In this document: piece after piece, positions 50,981 to 59,410 of the stretch
Position numbering within the stretch: position 1 is the first letter of the stretch
Layout of the letters: each line of letters starts with the position of its first letter
Origin: Pseudaquabacterium inlustre
Lineage (GTDB): Bacteria > Pseudomonadota > Gammaproteobacteria > Burkholderiales > Burkholderiaceae_C
Direction of reading: 5' to 3'
Length of the DNA stretch: 64,000 bases
NCBI RefSeq assembly: GCF_038066595.1
Contig: NZ_JBBUTH010000010.1
Coordinates: forward strand, 124,001 to 188,000
The notes under the pieces: model-generated
Told to the model about the DNA's origin: nothing
Databases searched by the model: none
The model's input: only the letters and a program-made list of their open reading frames with translations
Position numbers and translations under genes: made by a program

Positions 50981-52146
50981 AGCCTTCACGTATTCGATTG
51001 GGCATGGTCGGTGGCGGCGAGGGCGCCTTCATCGGCGCCGTGCACCGCATGGCCGCACGGCTGGATGACCAGTTCGAGCTGGTGGCCGGCGCGCTGTCGG
51101 CGACGCCGGCCAAGGCCCAGCGCTCGGGCCAGGCCCTGGGCCTGGCGGCGGACCGCATCTACGACAGCTTTGAAGCCATGGCCGCGGCAGAAGCCGCGCG
51201 GCCCGACGGCATCGAGGCGGTGGCCATCGTCACGCCCAACCATGTGCATGCGCCGGCCGCCACGGCCTTTCTGAAGGCCGGCATCCATGTCATCTGCGAC
51301 AAGCCGGTGACGGTGCACAGCGCCGATGCGCGCAAGCTGGCGGCGCTGGCCAAGAAGCAGGGCCTGGTCTTTGCCGTCACCCACAACTACAGCGCCTACC
51401 CGATGGTGCGCGTGGCGCGCCAGATGGTGCAGCAGGGCCAGCTGGGCGAGATCCGCGTGGTGCAGGCCGAGTACCCGCAGGACTGGCTGGCCGAACCGCT
51501 GGAGCAAAGCGGCCAGAAGCAGGCCGCCTGGCGCACCGACCCAGCCCAGGCCGGCGGCGGTGCCATCGGCGACATCGGCTCGCACGCCTGGCACCTGGCC
51601 GACTATGTCACCGGCCAGCCGCTGGTCGAGCTGTGCGCCGAGCTCAGCAGCTTCGTGCCCGGCCGCAGCGTGGACGACAACGCGCAGGTGTTGCTGCGCT
51701 ATGCCAATGGCGCGCGTGGCGCCATCTGGGCCAGCCAGGTGGCACCGGGCCATCTGAACGACCTGCGCCTGCGCGTCTACGGCAGCCAGGGCGGCATCGA
51801 GTGGCGGCAAGAGCAGCCTAACCAGCTGCGCTACACGCCGCTGGGCCAGCCCACGCAGGTGCTCGAGCGTGGTGGTGCAGGCTTCGGCGCGGCCGGTGCG
51901 CGCCTGAACCGCATCCCCGGCGGCCACCCCGAGGGCTACCTGGAGGCCTTTGCCAGCCTGTACAGCGAGGTGGCGCAGCACCTGCGCGCCGCCCGCCCCG
52001 GCGCACGCAAGAGCGACCGGCCCGACAAGGCCTGCCACTTCCCCACCATTGCCGATGGCCTGCGCGGTGTGCAGTTCATCGAGGCCGTGCAGCGCTCGTC
52101 GCGCGCCGGTGGCCGCTGGGTGAAGCTGCCCGCGGCGCAGGACTGA
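50977..52146 (+). CDS. Gfo/Idh/MocA-family oxidoreductase
   Basis: A 389-residue NAD(P)-dependent sugar dehydrogenase. The dinucleotide motif is GMVGGGEGAFIGAVH, the catalytic lysine lies in CDKPVTVH (the EKP-type motif), and GDIGSHAWHLADYV supplies the catalytic Asp/His pair. Enzymes of this family oxidise the C3 hydroxyl of glucosides in C-deglycosylation and keto-glycoside routes. Translation is coupled to the preceding TIM-barrel gene. Confidence 0.85.
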   Translation: MKPSRIRLGMVGGGEGAFIGAVHRMAARLDDQFELVAGALSATPAKAQRSGQALGLAADRIYDSFEAMAAAEAARPDGIEAVAIVTPNHVHAPAATAFLKAGIHVICDKPVTVHSADARKLAALAKKQGLVFAVTHNYSAYPMVRVARQMVQQGQLGEIRVVQAEYPQDWLAEPLEQSGQKQAAWRTDPAQAGGGAIGDIGSHAWHLADYVTGQPLVELCAELSSFVPGRSVDDNAQVLLRYANGARGAIWASQVAPGHLNDLRLRVYGSQGGIEWRQEQPNQLRYTPLGQPTQVLERGGAGFGAAGARLNRIPGGHPEGYLEAFASLYSEVAQHLRAARPGARKSDRPDKACHFPTIADGLRGVQFIEAVQRSSRAGGRWVKLPAAQD

Positions 52147-52170
52147 ACCTCCCTTCACGAGAACCGCATC

Positions 52171-53184
52171 ATGAGCCATCAGATCAAGCGGGGCGTCAGC
52201 CTCTACAGCTTCCAGAACGAGACCTTCCTGCGCACCATGTCGCTGGAAGACTGCATCCGCACCTGCGCCGAGATCGGTGCCAAGGGCATCGAGGTGGTGG
52301 GCGAGCAGACCTTCAGCGGCTGGCCCGAGGTGGGCATGCCCACGGCCGAGATCGCGCACTGGCACGCGCTGATGGAAAGGTACGGCACCTACCCGGTGTG
52401 CCACGATTTCATGCTGGACTACAAGCGCGTCAAGGGCCAGGTGATGCCCTTTGCCGAGCAGGTGGCCAGCGTCAAGCGCGACATCGACTTCGGCGCTGCG
52501 CTCGGTGCGCCCTACATCCGCGCGCTGGTGTCCATCGCGCCCGAGGTGCTGGTGGCCTGTGCCAGCTATGCCGAAGACTTGGGGCTCAAGATCCTGATCG
52601 AGATCCACGCGCCGCTGCACTTCGACCACCCGTGGATCGTGCGCCACGCCGAGGCGTACGAGAAGTCGGGCTCCCAGGCGCTGGGCTTCCTGCCCGACAT
52701 GGGCATGTTCGTGCACCGCTTCCCGCGGGTGTGGAAGGAACGCTTCATCCGCAACGGCGTGCCGCAACACATTGCCGACTACATCGAGAAGGCCTATGAA
52801 GACCGCACGCTCAGCGAGTACGTGCTACTGGATGTGCGCGAGATGGGCGGCACCGGCCCGGCGCTGGCCATGGCCGAGACGCTGCGCCACAACGCCGCGT
52901 TCGAGCCCAAGCGCATGCTGGACTTCATGCCCCGCATCCACAACATCCACGGCAAGTTCTACGAGATGACCGAGGACGACGTGGAGTACTCCATCCCCTA
53001 CGACGAGATCGTGGCGGTGCTCAAGCAAGGTGGCTTCAAGGGCCACATCTGCTCCGAGTACGAAGGCAACCGCTGGATCGAGGACGCGCACCCGGTGCAG
53101 TCGGTGGAGCAGGTCAAGCGCCAGCACCGCATGCTGTGCCGCCTGCTCGATGAGCCCCTGCCCGCCGCGCTGCAGAAGAACTGA
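52171..53184 (+). CDS. TIM-barrel protein resembling C-glycoside deglycosidase alpha subunit (first)
   Basis: A 337-residue TIM barrel. The order of metal-type residues is Glu in EIHAPLHFDHP, Asp in LPDMGMFV, His in IHNIHGKFYEM and Glu in ICSEYEGNRW. HGKFY and SEYEG are the parts I associate with DgpC/CarB-type alpha subunits, which split C-glycosidic bonds of 3-keto-glycosides together with a small beta subunit. The gene is followed after 20 bases by a small protein of exactly that type, supporting the reading. Confidence 0.72.
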   Translation: MSHQIKRGVSLYSFQNETFLRTMSLEDCIRTCAEIGAKGIEVVGEQTFSGWPEVGMPTAEIAHWHALMERYGTYPVCHDFMLDYKRVKGQVMPFAEQVASVKRDIDFGAALGAPYIRALVSIAPEVLVACASYAEDLGLKILIEIHAPLHFDHPWIVRHAEAYEKSGSQALGFLPDMGMFVHRFPRVWKERFIRNGVPQHIADYIEKAYEDRTLSEYVLLDVREMGGTGPALAMAETLRHNAAFEPKRMLDFMPRIHNIHGKFYEMTEDDVEYSIPYDEIVAVLKQGGFKGHICSEYEGNRWIEDAHPVQSVEQVKRQHRMLCRLLDEPLPAALQKN

Positions 53185-53204
53185 ACCCGCAAGGACACCC
53201 GATC

Positions 53205-53597
53205 ATGATGGACGCACACATGCTCTGCGACGACGGCTTCGAGAACGTCGTCGAGGGCGGACAGATCACCGGCTTCGCGCTGCTGGCGCGCCTGCCGTAC
53301 TACCGCGGCCTGGGCCTGTCGATGGTGGAAGACATCGCCGTCACCGTCGATGGCGAGGCCGTGCCGCGCGAGGCCATCCGCCTGCAGCTGCGCGGCCGCA
53401 GCTGGAGCCTGGACGAGATGGAGCGCTGCTTCGACGAGAAGTGGAACTTCGGCGAGAAGGCGCGCGTGGTGGTGGCCCGCCCCGGCGGCCTGAGCGCCGG
53501 TGAGCACGAGATCGGCCTGGCCGAGCGCCTGCGCATCAGCTACCTGCCCTTCGTGCCCACCACGCAGACCCGCAAGCGCCTGCGCATTGCCGGCTGA
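53205..53597 (+). CDS. Small protein like C-glycoside deglycosidase beta subunit (DUF6379), copy 1
   Basis: A 130-residue beta-rich protein starting MMDAHMLCDDGFENVVEGGQ. PYYRGLGLSMVEDIAVTVDGEAVP, then a WSLDEMERC segment and YLPFVPTTQTRKRL, are the pattern of the DUF6379 family. That family includes beta subunits of DgpBC/CarBC deglycosidases. It has no catalytic residues of its own that I can name. It sits between the first TIM-barrel alpha-like gene and a second copy of itself. An alternative start is the next codon, also ATG. Confidence 0.72.
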   Translation: MMDAHMLCDDGFENVVEGGQITGFALLARLPYYRGLGLSMVEDIAVTVDGEAVPREAIRLQLRGRSWSLDEMERCFDEKWNFGEKARVVVARPGGLSAGEHEIGLAERLRISYLPFVPTTQTRKRLRIAG

Positions 53598-53624
53598 CCG
53601 CCCCCCAATCTCTGAAAGCCTGCC

Positions 53625-54023
53625 ATGGCCCGATTCTTCAAGAACGCCTTCAGCGACTACCTGATCACGCCCGAGGACTCGCTCGTCACGCCCGAGGGCC
53701 TGGTGCTGGATCTGCGCCTGCCCTGGTACCGCTCGCTTCCGCTGTCGGTGGTGATGCCCACACAGGTGCTGGTGGACGGCGAGGCGCTGTCGCTGGAAGG
53801 CGCCACCGTCGAGTACGAAGGCAAACGCTACACGCTGGCCGAGTTGCCCGAGCAGACCGGCACCTTCTGGTTCATCCAGGACTCCGTGCTGCTGCATGTG
53901 CCCAGCCCGAAGCCGCTGGCCGCCGGCAAGCACCACGTGGTGGTCACGCTGAACCTGTACCCGCCCTACATCCCGATGCTGACCCATGTGACCCGCGGCG
54001 ACGCGCAGGTCGAAGCAGCTTGA
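53625..54023 (+). CDS. Small protein like C-glycoside deglycosidase beta subunit (DUF6379), copy 2
   Basis: A 132-residue protein related to the preceding one: F-x-D-x7-EDSLV, LPWYRSLPLSVVMPTQVLVDGEAL, YTLAELPEQTGTFWFIQD and YPPYIPMLTHVTR follow the same layout of DUF6379. The sequences have diverged strongly, so the copies are not a recent duplication. It lies 13 bases before the second alpha-like TIM barrel. The order alpha1-beta1-beta2-alpha2 suggests two different deglycosidase complexes. Confidence 0.7.
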   Translation: MARFFKNAFSDYLITPEDSLVTPEGLVLDLRLPWYRSLPLSVVMPTQVLVDGEALSLEGATVEYEGKRYTLAELPEQTGTFWFIQDSVLLHVPSPKPLAAGKHHVVVTLNLYPPYIPMLTHVTRGDAQVEAA

Positions 54024-54036
54024 GCAAGGACCTTTC

Positions 54037-55056
54037 ATGACGACCACACCCGCCAAGGGCTTCCAGCTCGGCTCCACGCTCTACAGCTTCACCAACGAGT
54101 GGCATGAGCGCCGCTACGGCTTCGAGGACCTGATCGCCGAAGTGGCCAAGCGCAAGCTGGGCCCCGGCCTGGAGCTGATCGGCTTCTCCAGCATCCGCGG
54201 CTTCCCGAACGTCAGCGACGACTTTGCGGCGCGCTTCAAGGACCTGATGGCGAAGTACGAGCTGACGCCCAGCTGCCTGAGCATCAACGCCGACATGGCC
54301 ATCCGCCGCGGCACGATGATGAGCGTGGACGAGGCCGTGGCCTACCACGCGCCGCAGATCGAGGCCGCCGCCAAGATGGGCTTCCCCACGGTGCGCTGCC
54401 AGTTCGCCGCGCCGGTGGAGGTGATCATCCGCCTGCTGCCGCTGCTGGAAAAGCACGGCATCCAGATCGGCCCCGAGGTGCATGCACCGCTGAACCCCAG
54501 CTCGCCGCCGGTGATGGCCTGGCGCGAGGCCTATGCCAAAGCCAACTCGCCGCTGCTGGGCTTTGTGCCCGACTTCGGCTGCTGCGCCAGCCGCCTGCCC
54601 GCCACCTACATCGCCAACCTGCGCCGCCAGCAGTTGCCCGAAGACCTGATCCAGCTGGCGCTGGAGGTGTGGCAGCTGCCCAAGGACGCCGGCTGGAAGC
54701 GCCAGGAGTTCGCCCGCCGCGTGGAGCCGCTGAACGCCGATCCGGCCGACGTGAGCGCGCTGGCCGTGATGTTCAACATCCTCAGCCCCGGCAGCGCCGA
54801 GATGTGGAAGGAAATCATGCCCCAGGTGGTGCATGTGCACGGCAAGTTCTACGACTTCGACGACGAGGGCAACGAGGCCTCGATCGACTACGGCAGCATC
54901 CTGCCGGTCTTTCACGACGGCGGCTTCACCGGCTTCATGTCCAGCGAATGGGAGGGCCACCTCTACATGCGCAACATCGACGCCTTCGACATGGTGGCCA
55001 AGCATCAGGCGCTGGCGCGGCGCATCATCGCCAAGCACACGGGGCAGGCAGCGTGA
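54037..55056 (+). CDS. TIM-barrel protein resembling C-glycoside deglycosidase alpha subunit (second)
   Basis: A 339-residue TIM barrel with FQLGSTLYSFTNEWHERRYGFEDL at the start, GPEVHAPLNPSSP (Glu), FVPDFGCCAS (Asp), VVHVHGKFYDFDDEG (His) and MSSEWEGHLYM (Glu). HGKFY and SEWEG parallel the protein at 52.2 kb, so the two are paralogous alpha-like subunits. An AAGGA site precedes the ATG. Its stop overlaps the next TIM-barrel start (GTGA). Confidence 0.72.
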   Translation: MTTTPAKGFQLGSTLYSFTNEWHERRYGFEDLIAEVAKRKLGPGLELIGFSSIRGFPNVSDDFAARFKDLMAKYELTPSCLSINADMAIRRGTMMSVDEAVAYHAPQIEAAAKMGFPTVRCQFAAPVEVIIRLLPLLEKHGIQIGPEVHAPLNPSSPPVMAWREAYAKANSPLLGFVPDFGCCASRLPATYIANLRRQQLPEDLIQLALEVWQLPKDAGWKRQEFARRVEPLNADPADVSALAVMFNILSPGSAEMWKEIMPQVVHVHGKFYDFDDEGNEASIDYGSILPVFHDGGFTGFMSSEWEGHLYMRNIDAFDMVAKHQALARRIIAKHTGQAA

Positions 55057-56021
55057 GCCAGATTGGCGCGCCGCTGGCAGGGCGGCATCTTCGCTACGCC
55101 TACATGGACCACTGGCGTGTGGACACGCCGCAAGGCCCGCTGTCGCAGTACACCTCGGTGGAGCGCTTCGATGCGTTCCTGAAGCAGGTGGCCGGCGTGG
55201 GCTTCGAGGCCATCGAGACCTTCGATTTCCATCTGCCGGTGCTGCGTGACCTGTTCGGCTCGCTCGACGCCGCGCGGGCCCACATGCAAAGCCGCGGCAT
55301 CGACCGCGTGCTGAGCCTGTTCCACGCGGTGATGTACGACGCGCGCCAGAGCACGCCGCATGTGCGCGCCACGCACGACCGCATGGCGGGCTATGCCGAA
55401 TACATCATGAAGAGCAGCGCCGGCCTGGGCGTGCAGAACTTCATCGTGATGCCGGCCGGCCTGTACTTCGACGTGGAGCCGGTCACCGACGACAAGATCC
55501 GCGCCTGCGCCGAGCTGTGGAACCGCATCGGAAAAATGACGCTGGAAGGCTATGGCGTCAAGACCTGCTGCCACCACGAGTTCTTCTGCGGCATCCGCTC
55601 GGCCGAGCAGCTGAAGAAGTTCTATGACTGGACCGATCCGCGCTACGTGTTCCTGTGCCTGGACACGGCCCAGCATGTGATCGCCGGCGTCGACCCGGTG
55701 GACCTGTTCATCCAGCGCCGTGATCGCGTGGCCGCATTCCATCTGAAGGACACGCACCACGTCGACCTGAACGGCGACTACCGCCGCAAGCCCGATGCCG
55801 AGGTGATGGCCCCCACCACCGACCGCTGGTTCTACGAGATGGGCACCGAGGGCGGCCTGGTGGACTTCCCCGCGCTGTACGGCGCCATGAAGGACACGAA
55901 CTGGGCCGGCTGGGTGGGCGTGGAGCACGACAAGGCCGACGTGGGCGGCGGCAACTACCCCGAGAGCACGGCCATCGCGGCCTGGACGATCCGAAATGTG
56001 CTGAGGTCGATTCATGACTAA
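55053..56021 (+). CDS. Sugar phosphate isomerase/epimerase-like TIM barrel
   Basis: A 322-residue TIM barrel from the GTG overlapping the previous stop. RYAYMDHWRVDTPQGPLSQYTS is an unusual start. KTCCHHEFFCG, FLCLDTAQHVIAG (Asp), AAFHLKDTHHVDLNGDY (His) and WVGVEHDKADV (Glu) supply metal-type residues. The frame extends upstream only as a shadow of the preceding gene. The role is unknown; it is probably a keto-sugar isomerase or hydratase. The next gene starts 8 bases before its stop. Confidence 0.78.
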   Translation: MSQIGAPLAGRHLRYAYMDHWRVDTPQGPLSQYTSVERFDAFLKQVAGVGFEAIETFDFHLPVLRDLFGSLDAARAHMQSRGIDRVLSLFHAVMYDARQSTPHVRATHDRMAGYAEYIMKSSAGLGVQNFIVMPAGLYFDVEPVTDDKIRACAELWNRIGKMTLEGYGVKTCCHHEFFCGIRSAEQLKKFYDWTDPRYVFLCLDTAQHVIAGVDPVDLFIQRRDRVAAFHLKDTHHVDLNGDYRRKPDAEVMAPTTDRWFYEMGTEGGLVDFPALYGAMKDTNWAGWVGVEHDKADVGGGNYPESTAIAAWTIRNVLRSIHD

Positions 56022-56973
56022 GTGGGCTTACGCCACCAACCAGTGGAAGGCCGGCTTCACCGGCTTTGCCCGTATGGAGCAGCAGGAGCGTGCGCTCAAG
56101 ACCACGTCGGCCTGCGGCTTCGACGCCATCGAGCTCAGCGCCGGCACCGGCCGCTGGGACCCGATGGGCCGGCCCGAGAACATCGCGCTGAACTTCGGCT
56201 CGGTGGACCACTTCAAGCTGAAGCTGCGCGAGTGGGGCATCCACCGCGTGGCCAGCCTGTTTCTCGATCCGCAGCAGATGAGCTTCGAGGAGCTGCACCA
56301 CGGGCTGGACTGCACCGACCGCAGCCAGCACGCGCTGCTGCTGGAGCAGACGGGGGTGTTCGCCCGCTTCCTGGCCGAGGTGGGTGGTGATTGCCTGGTG
56401 CTGCGCGCGCTGCCGCCGTTTGGCAAGCACGGCGGCCTGGATGCCGAGCGCCAGGCCGCCGCCGCCGCGTGCTGGAACGCCGTAGGCGCCATGACCGCCG
56501 CGCTGGGTGTGAAGACCGTGCTGCATCTGGATGCGCTGGCTGCACTGCGCAGCATGGACGAGATCGAGGCCTGGCTGAAGCAGCTGGACGCCGCCACCGT
56601 GGGCCTGGCGATGGACACGGCCGAGCTCACCATCGCCGGCCATGACGTGGCGGCCTGGTACCGGCGCTTTGCCAGCCGCGTGTGGCACATCCATGTCAAG
56701 GATGCGCTGGCTGTGGACGCGCTGGACGAATACCGCGCGCCGAATGCCGAGCGCGCGCTGATGAAGGCCGGTGGCCAACGCGGCATTGCGCGCTGGTTCG
56801 GCGAACTGGGCACGGGCCTGATCGACTGGCCTGCCCTGATGAGTGCCCTGCGCGAGACCGGCTATGCCGGCTGGCTGGTGGTGGAGAGTGACCAGGGCCC
56901 CGCGCCCCAGGCCGCGGCCATGATGCAGAACGCCTGGACCGTTCGGCATGTGCTGCAGCCGCTGCTGGCCTGA
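56014..56973 (+). CDS. Sugar phosphate isomerase/epimerase-like TIM barrel
   Basis: A 319-residue TIM barrel overlapping the preceding gene by 8 bases. FDAIELSAGTGRWDP, VLHLDALAALRSM, GLAMDTAELTIAGHD (Asp), VWHIHVKDAL (His) and WLVVESDQGPAP (Glu) form the usual metal-site pattern. It is only distantly similar to its neighbours, so the run of TIM barrels includes several different enzymes rather than one repeated gene. Confidence 0.78.
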   Translation: MTKWAYATNQWKAGFTGFARMEQQERALKTTSACGFDAIELSAGTGRWDPMGRPENIALNFGSVDHFKLKLREWGIHRVASLFLDPQQMSFEELHHGLDCTDRSQHALLLEQTGVFARFLAEVGGDCLVLRALPPFGKHGGLDAERQAAAAACWNAVGAMTAALGVKTVLHLDALAALRSMDEIEAWLKQLDAATVGLAMDTAELTIAGHDVAAWYRRFASRVWHIHVKDALAVDALDEYRAPNAERALMKAGGQRGIARWFGELGTGLIDWPALMSALRETGYAGWLVVESDQGPAPQAAAMMQNAWTVRHVLQPLLA

Positions 56974-57011
56974 GGTGGGCCTGCAGTTCCAACCTGCCGA
57001 AAGAGCACCCC

Positions 57012-57782
57012 ATGAAGCTGTCCGCGGTCATTGAAGACCTGTACATGTTCAACGAGGCCGGCGACATGCCGGCGCGCATCCGCGCGGCCGCTGCCGCGGG
57101 GCTGGAGAAGGTCGAGTTCCACATGTGGAACCAGGTCGACCTCGACGCCGTTGCGGCCGCGCTGAAGGAAACCGGCGTCCACCTGCAGAGCATCACCGTG
57201 GGCCCGCGGGTGGGCTGCGTGGACCGCAGCAAGACCGACTTCATCCGCGAGGCGCTGCAGCGCACCATCGCCACCTGCCAGCGCCTGGGCGCCACCGACA
57301 TGATCATCGCCGGCGGCCCGGCGCTGAAGGACGCCTCGGCCGCCGAGCAGCATGCCGCGATGGTGCACAACCTGAAGCACCTGGCACCGGTGGCGGCCGA
57401 TGCCGGCATGCGCCTGTTGCTGGAGCCGCTGAACACACGCGTGGACCACCCGGGCTTCTTCATGGCCTCGGCCATCGAAGGCCTGGACATCGTCGAGGAA
57501 GTGAACCACCCGGCCGTTCGCCTGCTGTACGACGCCTACCACGCGGAAGTGATGGGCGAGGACCACGCGCAGATCCTCCAGCGCGCCCACCTCATCGGCT
57601 ATGTGCAGGTGGCCGACACGAATGGCCGCCACGAGCCCGGCACCGGCACCATCGATTGGGCCACCTGGTTGCCGGCCCTGACGGCCGCCGGCTACACCGG
57701 TGACATCGGGCTGGAGTACCGCCCGAGCAACGGCACGCTGGCGTCGCTGCAGCGCACGCGCCAAGTCTTCGGCATGGCCTGA
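57012..57782 (+). CDS. Hydroxypyruvate-isomerase-like TIM barrel (tandem copy 1)
   Basis: A 256-residue TIM barrel like hydroxypyruvate isomerase. MLFNEAGDMPARI-like LYMFNEAGDMPARIRA opens it. LLEPLNTRVDHPGF (Glu), LLYDAYHAEVMGED (Asp), GYVQVADTNGRHEPGTG and GLEYRPS follow. GLDIVEEV and GRHEPGTG recur in the next protein, so the two are tandem paralogues 15 bases apart. Confidence 0.8.
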   Translation: MKLSAVIEDLYMFNEAGDMPARIRAAAAAGLEKVEFHMWNQVDLDAVAAALKETGVHLQSITVGPRVGCVDRSKTDFIREALQRTIATCQRLGATDMIIAGGPALKDASAAEQHAAMVHNLKHLAPVAADAGMRLLLEPLNTRVDHPGFFMASAIEGLDIVEEVNHPAVRLLYDAYHAEVMGEDHAQILQRAHLIGYVQVADTNGRHEPGTGTIDWATWLPALTAAGYTGDIGLEYRPSNGTLASLQRTRQVFGMA

Positions 57783-57797
57783 GCCGGGAGAGCCCGC

Positions 57798-58580
57798 ATG
57801 CGACTGATCCCCTGCATCGAGATGCTCTACAAGACCGAGCATCCCGATTTCATCCAGCGCTTCCACGCTGCCAAGGCCGATGGCTTCGATGCCGTGGACA
57901 CCTGGCTGTGGCGAGACAAGCCCATAGCCGCCATGGCGGACGTGGTGGCCGAGACCGGCGTGCAGGTGTTCAGCCTGTGCGCAGACCCGCGCGCCAGCCT
58001 GGTCAACTCGGCCGAGCACGCCACCGTGCTGGGCGCCGTGCGCGACGCCGTGCCGGTGGCGCGCCGGCTGAATGGCCGTGGGCCTGCCGCGCGCATCATC
58101 CTGGCCTCTGGCTTCGGCCTTCCCGGCCAGGCGGAGAGCGACATGCGCGCCAATGCCGTGACCGTGCTGCGCGAGGCCGCCCGCATCGCGGCCGATGGCG
58201 GCGCCACGCTGCTGCTGGAGCCGGTGCACATGGTGATCCACGGCAACCTGATGGCCGTTCGCAACATCCGCCAGGGCCTGGATATCGTCGAGGAAGTGGA
58301 CCACCCGGCGCTCCAGCTGCTGGCCGATGTGTACCACCACGCGGTGGACGGCCAGGCACTCGAAGACGCCTTCGACAGCCGCACCGCGGCATTGGTGGGC
58401 CATGTGCAGGTGGCTGACTACGAGGGTCGGCATGAGCCCGGCACCGGCAGCCTGCCCTGGGCCGCTCTGCTGCCGCTGCTGAAGCAGCGCGGCTACACCG
58501 GCGCCATCGGCCTGGAGTATCTGCCCTCGCTGCCGCACGCCGAGTCGCTGGCGCTGACGCGCCGCACGCTGGGTCTGTGA
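57798..58580 (+). CDS. Hydroxypyruvate-isomerase-like TIM barrel (tandem copy 2)
   Basis: A 260-residue TIM barrel of the same type. LLLEPVHMVIHGNL (Glu), LLADVYHHAVDG (Asp), HVQVADYEGRHEPGTG and GLEYLPS correspond to the same parts of the preceding protein. A GGGAGAG site precedes the ATG. A pair of different Hyi-like enzymes could work on two stages of the same keto-sugar, or on two sugars. Confidence 0.8.
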   Translation: MRLIPCIEMLYKTEHPDFIQRFHAAKADGFDAVDTWLWRDKPIAAMADVVAETGVQVFSLCADPRASLVNSAEHATVLGAVRDAVPVARRLNGRGPAARIILASGFGLPGQAESDMRANAVTVLREAARIAADGGATLLLEPVHMVIHGNLMAVRNIRQGLDIVEEVDHPALQLLADVYHHAVDGQALEDAFDSRTAALVGHVQVADYEGRHEPGTGSLPWAALLPLLKQRGYTGAIGLEYLPSLPHAESLALTRRTLGL

Positions 58581-58613
58581 GCCCACCGCACCGATCACAC
58601 GAAAAGACACGAC

Positions 58614-59399
58614 ATGAGCCAATCGACCCCCGCCACGCCAGATCCCGCAGCGCTGGCCGCGCGCATCGCCGAACTGGAACACCGCCTGGCCCGCACCGAG
58701 GCCCGCGGCGCCGTGGAGAACCTGTTCTCCAACTACATGCACCTGCACAACGGCTACGAGGACGAGAAGATCATCGGCCTGTGGGCCAGCCCCGGCACGC
58801 CGGGACTGCGCGCTCAGTACTCCAACAAGGGCATCTACGACAACTGGGAATCGATCACCGCCTACCACCGCGGCCGCCCGGCGCCGGTGGGCAAGCTGCT
58901 GCTGCACTACAGCACCACGCCGTCGATCGAGGTGGCCGGTGACGGCCGCAGCGCGCGCGGCATCTGGATCGTGGGCGGCGTGGAGTCGGGCCTGACCGAT
59001 CCGGCCCAGGCCGCCAATGCGCCCGAGTTCCTGTACGAGAAGGAGCTGGTCAACGGCCAGAAGGTCTGGGCGCACTGGGTGGCCATGAAGTACGAGATGC
59101 ACGCGTTGCTGCAGGACGGCGTGTGGAAGATCTGGCGCTTCCGCTGCTTCGAGGTGTTCCGCGCGCCGTATGGCCGCAACTGGATCGACTTTGCCGCCTG
59201 CACCGAGGCCATCCCCGACTTCCAGCGCTTTCACGAGAACCTGGCCTACTTCGGCCACGATGGCAAGCCCGTGTGGCTGCCCGACACCGACCAGCCGGCG
59301 CAAGACTTCTACCAGGCCTACAGCACCCAGACCGCCCAGGCCGTGGTGCCGCGCCCGCCCGCCCCGTACGACACCGATCCCGAAACGCCTGCCCATTGA
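58614..59399 (+). CDS. Long SnoaL/NTF2-like protein
   Basis: A 261-residue protein. A short coiled-coil-like start (ALAARIAELEHRLARTEAR) leads into a SnoaL-like domain (AVENLFSNYMHLHNGYEDEKIIGLWAS, WKIWRFRCFEVFRAPYG), and a proline-rich C-terminal part of about 70 residues is unlike the usual 130-residue fold. It lies 11 bases before the GMC oxidoreductase, in the same unit. Relatives include dehydratases and hydratases; here it might act on the keto-sugar or aglycone. It could also be a structural partner of the GMC enzyme. Confidence 0.72.
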   Translation: MSQSTPATPDPAALAARIAELEHRLARTEARGAVENLFSNYMHLHNGYEDEKIIGLWASPGTPGLRAQYSNKGIYDNWESITAYHRGRPAPVGKLLLHYSTTPSIEVAGDGRSARGIWIVGGVESGLTDPAQAANAPEFLYEKELVNGQKVWAHWVAMKYEMHALLQDGVWKIWRFRCFEVFRAPYGRNWIDFAACTEAIPDFQRFHENLAYFGHDGKPVWLPDTDQPAQDFYQAYSTQTAQAVVPRPPAPYDTDPETPAH

Positions 59400-59410
59400 A
59401 TTTCGCTGCC

